A stretch of 64,000 nucleotides of DNA from Dinghuibacter silviterrae (GTDB lineage: Bacteria; Bacteroidota; Bacteroidia; Chitinophagales; Chitinophagaceae), in contig NZ_SODV01000001.1 of assembly GCF_004366355.1 (NCBI RefSeq), positions 2,976,001 to 3,040,000 on the forward strand, written 5' to 3'. A model generated the notes under the pieces. That model worked only from the letters and a program-made list of their open reading frames with translations. It made no database searches and was not told where the DNA came from. Positions within the stretch are counted from its first letter, which is position 1. The number at the start of each line of letters is the position of its first letter. Both the position numbers and the translations under genes were made by a program. Below are positions 59,537 through 64,000 of the stretch, in pieces.

Positions 59537-61423
59537 ATGAACCGCTTTTACCTCACGGCCGTCCTGGTGGCGCTCGTTTTCCGGATCCCCGCCGCTGCCC
59601 AGACAGCCCTTCCTCTTCCCTGGAACATCCAGCAAGCGGTCCACAAGGGGACGCGTACCAATACCGGCGAACCCGGTCCCCATTACTGGCAGAACCGGGC
59701 CGACTACCGGATTAAGGTGTCCTTTGACCCGGCGACGCGCCTGGTCAGCGGGTCGGAAACCATCACCTACATCAACAACAGCCCGGATACCCTCCGGCGG
59801 TTGTTGTTCAAACTGTATCCGAATATTTACAAAAAGGGTGTTCAGCGTTTGATGGATGTGCTGCCGGAGGACCTCACCGACGGGGTGGACGTGAGTGACG
59901 TCCGCGTCAATGGAGAAGCACCACCCCAGGGCGGTGGGGCGCATCGCCGGCGGGCGGCCGTGGACGGCACCAATTGGACCACGGGCATCCCCGCCCTTCA
60001 TCCGGGCGGACAGGTCAGCGTAACCCTTTCTTTTGCCTACACCCTTAACCGGACCTCGCACATCCGGACCGGCCAGGTCGACAGCGGGTCCTATTTTATC
60101 GCTTATTTTTTCCCCAGAATCGCGGTATACGACGATATAGACGGGTGGAACCAATTTCCCTACCTGGGACCCCAGGAATTTTACAACGACTTTTGCCACT
60201 TTGCAGTAGACGTGACCGTGCCGGCGGGCTATGTCGTGTGGGGGACGGGGAACCTGGTGAATGCCGCCGACGTGTTTCAACCGGCGATTGCGCAGCGTTT
60301 GAAGGACGCCGGGACCCGGGACGGGGTGACGGATGTGATCGATACGGCGGACCTGGCGGCGGGAAAGGTGACCCGCGGCCCCGGTCCGCAAACCTGGACG
60401 TTTGACGCGGACAGCGTGACCGATTTTGTGTTTGCCCTGAGCAACCATTATGTATGGAAGGCCAGCAGCCTGGTCGTGGATCCGGCCACGAGCCGCAGGA
60501 CGCGGGTGGACGCGGCCTATAATCCGAGCCATGCCGACTTTGCCGAGGTCATCGACTTTGCCCGGAAAACCGTCGAATCCATGAGCTACCGGTTTCCCCG
60601 CTGGCCCTATCCCTATCCCCACGAAACCGTTTTTGACGGGCTCGACCAGATGGAATACCCGATGATGGTCAACGACAATCCCCTGACCGACCGGGCGGAA
60701 ACCATTTACCTGACGGACCACGAGATCTTTCACACCATGTTCCCGTTTTACATGGGTGTCAACGAAACCAAATACGCGTTTATGGACGAGGGCTGGGCCA
60801 CCATCGGCGAATGGGTGATCTCCCCCCTGATCGATCCCACACTGGTGGACCGGGACGGGGTGGATGCGTACAGCTTTTTGTCCGGGCGCGAGGACGACAT
60901 ACCCATCATCACGCCCTCCACCCAGCAAAACGGGAACGCCTACTACCTCAATTCCTATCCCAAGCCCGGGCTGGGGTATATGTATGCGCGCGACCTCTTA
61001 GGGGACAGCCTCTTTTTGAAAGGACTTCATGCGTATATCCGCACCTGGCACGGCAAACACCCCATCCCCAGCGATTTCTTTGCCTGTATGAACGCGGGTT
61101 CCGGCCGGAACCTCGACTGGTTCTGGGACCGCTGGTTTTACAAGGGCGGCTGGCCCGACCTCGGGATCACGAAGGTGAGTAAAGCCGCTAAGGGCTGGAC
61201 CATCGACGTGGTGTGCAAGGGGATCAAACCCGTGCCCGTCGACCTGACCCTTCACTACGCCGACGGTCACACGGAAACCATCCACCGGTCCGTCGGTGTA
61301 TGGGAACACGCGGATCGTGTATCGGTCCCCGTTACCGGGTCCGGCGAGCTTCGCAAGGTGACCCTGGGCGGGCCGTTTGACGCGGACCGGGATACCAAGG
61401 ACAATGAATACGATATACCATGA
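59537..61423 (+). CDS. M1 family zinc metallopeptidase
   Basis: A 628-residue secreted aminopeptidase-like protein (signal peptide to about residue 23, AAAQT). The N-terminal saddle domain ([24 protein letters not shown]) is followed by the gluzincin site HEIFH with the third ligand Glu in [14 protein letters not shown]-terminal domain (residues about 540-628) completes it. It probably trims peptides in the periplasm. Its TGA overlaps the ATG of the phosphoglycerate mutase gene by four bases, so the two are co-translated despite unrelated roles. Confidence 0.93.
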   Translation: MNRFYLTAVLVALVFRIPAAAQTALPLPWNIQQAVHKGTRTNTGEPGPHYWQNRADYRIKVSFDPATRLVSGSETITYINNSPDTLRRLLFKLYPNIYKKGVQRLMDVLPEDLTDGVDVSDVRVNGEAPPQGGGAHRRRAAVDGTNWTTGIPALHPGGQVSVTLSFAYTLNRTSHIRTGQVDSGSYFIAYFFPRIAVYDDIDGWNQFPYLGPQEFYNDFCHFAVDVTVPAGYVVWGTGNLVNAADVFQPAIAQRLKDAGTRDGVTDVIDTADLAAGKVTRGPGPQTWTFDADSVTDFVFALSNHYVWKASSLVVDPATSRRTRVDAAYNPSHADFAEVIDFARKTVESMSYRFPRWPYPYPHETVFDGLDQMEYPMMVNDNPLTDRAETIYLTDHEIFHTMFPFYMGVNETKYAFMDEGWATIGEWVISPLIDPTLVDRDGVDAYSFLSGREDDIPIITPSTQQNGNAYYLNSYPKPGLGYMYARDLLGDSLFLKGLHAYIRTWHGKHPIPSDFFACMNAGSGRNLDWFWDRWFYKGGWPDLGITKVSKAAKGWTIDVVCKGIKPVPVDLTLHYADGHTETIHRSVGVWEHADRVSVPVTGSGELRKVTLGGPFDADRDTKDNEYDIP

Positions 61424-62112
61424 TACGTCTTGTATTGATCCGGCATGGGGAAAGCACCTGGAACAAGGAAAACCGTTTTACGGGCTGGACCGACGTAGAC
61501 CTTTCGGAAAAAGGCGTCGCCGAAGCCCGGGCGGCGGGCCGCCGGTTGCGCGAGGCCGGTTTTGTGTTCGACCAGGCCTACACCTCTTTGCTAAAGCGGG
61601 CGATCAAAACCCTCGACCTCGTCCTGGACGAAATGGATCAGCTGTGGATCCCCGTGGACAAATCCTGGCGGCTGAACGAGCGCCACTATGGGGCCCTCCA
61701 GGGGTTGAACAAGGCCGATACCGCGGCCCGGTACGGGGAGGAGCAGGTCCATATATGGAGACGCAGCTATGACGTCCCGCCCCCGCCGCTGCTCCGGGAC
61801 GATCCCCGGTACCCCGGGCGCGATCCCCGCTACGCAGGGCTGACCGAGGCCGAGCTCCCCCTCGCGGAAACCCTCAAAGACACCGTGGCACGTTTTACCG
61901 TATTTTGGGACAGGATCATCGTACCTTCGTTAAAGGAGGGCCGGAAGGTCATCATCTCCGCCCACGGGAACAGTCTGCGCGCCCTTGTCAAGTACCTGGA
62001 CCACATACCGGATGACAAGATCGCCGACCTGGAGATCCCCACAGGGGTCCCGCTGGTGTACGAGCTCGACCCCTCCCTGGTGCCCCTCGGTAAGTACTAT
62101 CTAGAGGATTAA
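61420..62112 (+). CDS. gpmA: 2,3-bisphosphoglycerate-dependent phosphoglycerate mutase
   Basis: A 230-residue glycolytic enzyme interconverting 3- and 2-phosphoglycerate through a phospho-His. The motif [20 protein letters not shown] carries the catalytic His (residue 9), followed by [36 protein letters not shown] and [16 protein letters not shown] with the second His. The length matches the family. It overlaps the M1 peptidase gene by four bases (ATGA). Confidence 0.95.
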   Translation: MIRLVLIRHGESTWNKENRFTGWTDVDLSEKGVAEARAAGRRLREAGFVFDQAYTSLLKRAIKTLDLVLDEMDQLWIPVDKSWRLNERHYGALQGLNKADTAARYGEEQVHIWRRSYDVPPPPLLRDDPRYPGRDPRYAGLTEAELPLAETLKDTVARFTVFWDRIIVPSLKEGRKVIISAHGNSLRALVKYLDHIPDDKIADLEIPTGVPLVYELDPSLVPLGKYYLED

Positions 62113-62115
62113 AAT

Positions 62116-63006
62116 ATGGTTAGGAACATCATTCGGCTCCTGGTCAACCTTGTGGTTTCGGCATTTGTGTTTTTTGTGCTCAGTCTTTTGATCTTTGACC
62201 AGTTCGTACAGTTTCGTCTGGACGATAAAGACATCTACCGCCAGTTCCACGCGGAGCACCTGGACCCCCATATCGGTTATTATACAACCGAAAGCCGGAC
62301 CATTCGCTATATGACCGTCGGTCAGGATACGACCTGCACCATCCTGTTTATTCATGGCGCCCCCAGCTCGCTCAGCTACTGGCGGAACTACCTCCAGGAC
62401 AGCGCTCTGCTCGCCCACGCCCGCATGTATGCCGTCGACCGCCCCGGCTACGGTTATTCCGGTCTGGCCGATCCCGTCCCCGATATTCAAAAACAGGCTT
62501 CGTTACTCAAACCCCTCCTCGACAGCATGCACGCCTTCCACCGGCCCGTCATCCTGGTCGGGGCCAGCTATGGAACCGCCGTTGCTTCCCGCCTGGCCAT
62601 GGACAATCCGGGCCTCGTCGACGGCCTTGTCCTCGTTGCCCCGGCCATTGCTCCGGGCGAGGAAAAAATATTCTGGTTCACCCCCGCTATCGAACACCCC
62701 GCCCTCAAATGGTTCGTACCCCGGATGCTCCAGTCCGCCAATACCGAAAAGGTCCACCACGCCGAAGAGCTCCGGAAGATGCTCCCGCTCTGGTCCACCC
62801 TCCACATCCCCGTTTTCTATCTCCAGGGGGCCAGGGACGAGCTGGTCTATACCACCAACGCCGATTTTGCCCGGACGCATATAAAAGGCGTGCAGATCCA
62901 GATGATCCCCGGCAAAGGCCACCTGATCGCCTTTTCCAATAAACCTGAAGTGGAAGCCGCCATTTTGCGGATGACCCGCCTCGTTTCCGGACGTTCCCGG
63001 AATTAA
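62116..63006 (+). CDS. alpha/beta hydrolase
   Basis: A 296-residue protein with an N-terminal membrane anchor (residues about 6-28). The hydrolase fold follows: TILFIHGAPSSLSYWRNYL (oxyanion HG), VDRPGYGYSG, nucleophile elbow VGASYGTAVAS with the Ser in GASYG, a late Asp in QGARDELVY and the His in GKGHLIAFSN. The substrate is unknown. It lies three bases after the gpmA stop and is probably in the same transcript. Confidence 0.92.
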   Translation: MVRNIIRLLVNLVVSAFVFFVLSLLIFDQFVQFRLDDKDIYRQFHAEHLDPHIGYYTTESRTIRYMTVGQDTTCTILFIHGAPSSLSYWRNYLQDSALLAHARMYAVDRPGYGYSGLADPVPDIQKQASLLKPLLDSMHAFHRPVILVGASYGTAVASRLAMDNPGLVDGLVLVAPAIAPGEEKIFWFTPAIEHPALKWFVPRMLQSANTEKVHHAEELRKMLPLWSTLHIPVFYLQGARDELVYTTNADFARTHIKGVQIQMIPGKGHLIAFSNKPEVEAAILRMTRLVSGRSRN

Positions 63007-63101
63007 TCCCGGCGTTCACCCGGAAGGACTCCCTTTGCCCGCGGTTTTCCCGCTACCTTAGTTCCCGACCTGTTTTTTGCTTACTTCTAATCACGACACG
63101 C

Positions 63102-64000
63102 ATGAAAATCGCTGTGGTAGGAACGGGCTATGTTGGCCTCGTCACCGGAACCTGTTTTTCCGAGACCGGCAACACCGTCACCTGTATCGACATTGACGCC
63201 CGGAAAGTCCGGAAACTTTCCTCCGGGGAAATCACGATTTACGAACCCGGGCTGGAGCACCTCTTCCAGCGCAACCTCAAAGAAGGGCGCCTCCGGTTCA
63301 CCACTTCGCTTGTTGACGGTATCTCCGATGCGCAGATCATATTCCTTGCCCTGCCCACCCCGCCCGGCAAAGACGGCGCCGCCGATCTCTCCTACGTCCT
63401 CGGTGTCGCCGACGAGCTTGGCAACCTCCTCGACGACTATAAGGTGATCGTCGACAAAAGCACCGTCCCCGTCGGGACAGCCGACAAAGTCCGCGAGGTC
63501 ATCGCCCGCAAATACAAGGGCGAGTTCGACGTCGTCTCCAACCCCGAATTCCTCCGCGAGGGCGTCGCCGTCGATGACTTTATGAAGCCCGACCGCGTTG
63601 TCATCGGCACCCGCTCCGAAAGGGCCCAGCGGCTTTTCCGTGAACTCTACGCCCCCTTCGTCCGCCAGGGCAACCCCGTCCTGTTTATGGACGAACGCTC
63701 CGCCGAGCTCGCCAAGTACGCCGCCAACGCCTTCCTCGCCACCAAGATCTCCTTTATGAACGAGATCGCCCGGATGTGCGAGCTCCTCGGCGCCGACGTC
63801 GACATGGTTCGCCGCGCCATCGGCTCCGACGAGCGCATTGGAAAACGCTTTCTTTTCCCCGGCATCGGTTATGGCGGCAGCTGTTTCCCCAAAGACGTCC
63901 AGGCCCTCGCCCGCTCCGCCGCCGAGGTCGGATACCCCTTCCGCATCCTCGAATCCGTCATGCACGTCAACGAGTCCCAGAAGGTCTACCTCGTCCCCAA
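63102..64000 (+). CDS. ugd: UDP-glucose 6-dehydrogenase (partial, runs off the window)
   Basis: The first 299 or so codons are present. The enzyme oxidises UDP-glucose to UDP-glucuronate for surface polysaccharides. Visible are the NAD-binding MKIAVVGTGYVGLVTG, VDKSTVPVGTAD, NPEFLREGVAVDDFMKPDRVVIG, AELAKYAANAFLATKISFMNE and the catalytic Cys in GYGGSCFPKDVQAL. Full-length members are about 440 residues. The ATG at 63102 is the natural start. A TACCTTAG -7-like box (63054-63061) lies upstream. Confidence 0.95.
   Translation, partial: MKIAVVGTGYVGLVTGTCFSETGNTVTCIDIDARKVRKLSSGEITIYEPGLEHLFQRNLKEGRLRFTTSLVDGISDAQIIFLALPTPPGKDGAADLSYVLGVADELGNLLDDYKVIVDKSTVPVGTADKVREVIARKYKGEFDVVSNPEFLREGVAVDDFMKPDRVVIGTRSERAQRLFRELYAPFVRQGNPVLFMDERSAELAKYAANAFLATKISFMNEIARMCELLGADVDMVRRAIGSDERIGKRFLFPGIGYGGSCFPKDVQALARSAAEVGYPFRILESVMHVNESQKVYLVP

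Overview
The window comes from a GC-rich member of the Bacteroidota, most likely a soil or plant-associated Chitinophagaceae-type organism. The evidence is two SusC/SusD pairs, an ECF-sigma/FecR cassette, LytS/LytTR signalling, a protein with a type IX secretion (T9SS) sorting tail, lipoproteins with the family's usual signal peptides, TAnnTTTG-type promoter boxes, and an almost complete lack of strong Shine-Dalgarno sites. I saw no rRNA, tRNA, CRISPR array, insertion sequence or phage genes.

Layout. 1-7.6 kb is mixed housekeeping and signalling: the 5' part of an FtsX/MacB-type permease, a hypothetical gene coupled to an intradiol dioxygenase, a LytTR regulator with its histidine kinase (the kinase carries a Pro/Gly/Ala-rich insert of about 200 residues), a phospholipase D-like protein, a GNAT lacking its acetyl-CoA-binding core, and a PepSY membrane protein. 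7.6-22.7 kb is a glucuronoxylan utilisation locus. On the minus strand lie a LacI regulator, an SDR and a giant GH115-GH10 fusion; divergent to them lie SusC, SusD, a probably frameshifted secreted protein, a GH3 xylosidase and UxuA. Two identical 14-bp LacI-type palindromes sit in front of both arms. 22.8-26.2 kb has a lipoprotein, a glutamine cyclotransferase, and a second LacI gene divergent from myo-inositol oxygenase, which supplies D-glucuronate to the same catabolic branch.

26.2-37 kb is a second polysaccharide locus: ECF sigma, FecR, STN-type SusC, SusD, GH89 alpha-N-acetylglucosaminidase and an HGSNAT-like membrane acetyltransferase. The last two mirror consecutive steps of heparan sulfate breakdown. 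37-39.5 kb is a GH3 beta-glucosidase divergent from a NUDIX-type regulator, sharing a perfect 10+5+10 palindrome. 40.2-46.8 kb holds a SnoaL-like protein, a decayed HigB toxin with an intact HigA, an S10 peptidase, a membrane-anchored AraC regulator, and a TetR gene bracketed by two matching operators.

46.8-59 kb includes a DinB protein, a secreted protein with a JAMM-like motif, a TetR-controlled RND efflux operon (adaptor, pump, outer-membrane factor) and a T9SS-exported beta-helix protein. 59-64 kb has a RibD-like reductase, an M1 peptidase coupled to phosphoglycerate mutase, an alpha/beta hydrolase and the 5' part of UDP-glucose 6-dehydrogenase.

A cross-cutting feature is the repeated appearance of Ala/Pro/Gly-rich low-complexity inserts in otherwise ordinary proteins (histidine kinase, GH89, HGSNAT-like, AraC, a secreted protein), with similar GC-only DNA just downstream of several stop codons. 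All functional statements are from reading the sequence; no database search was run.
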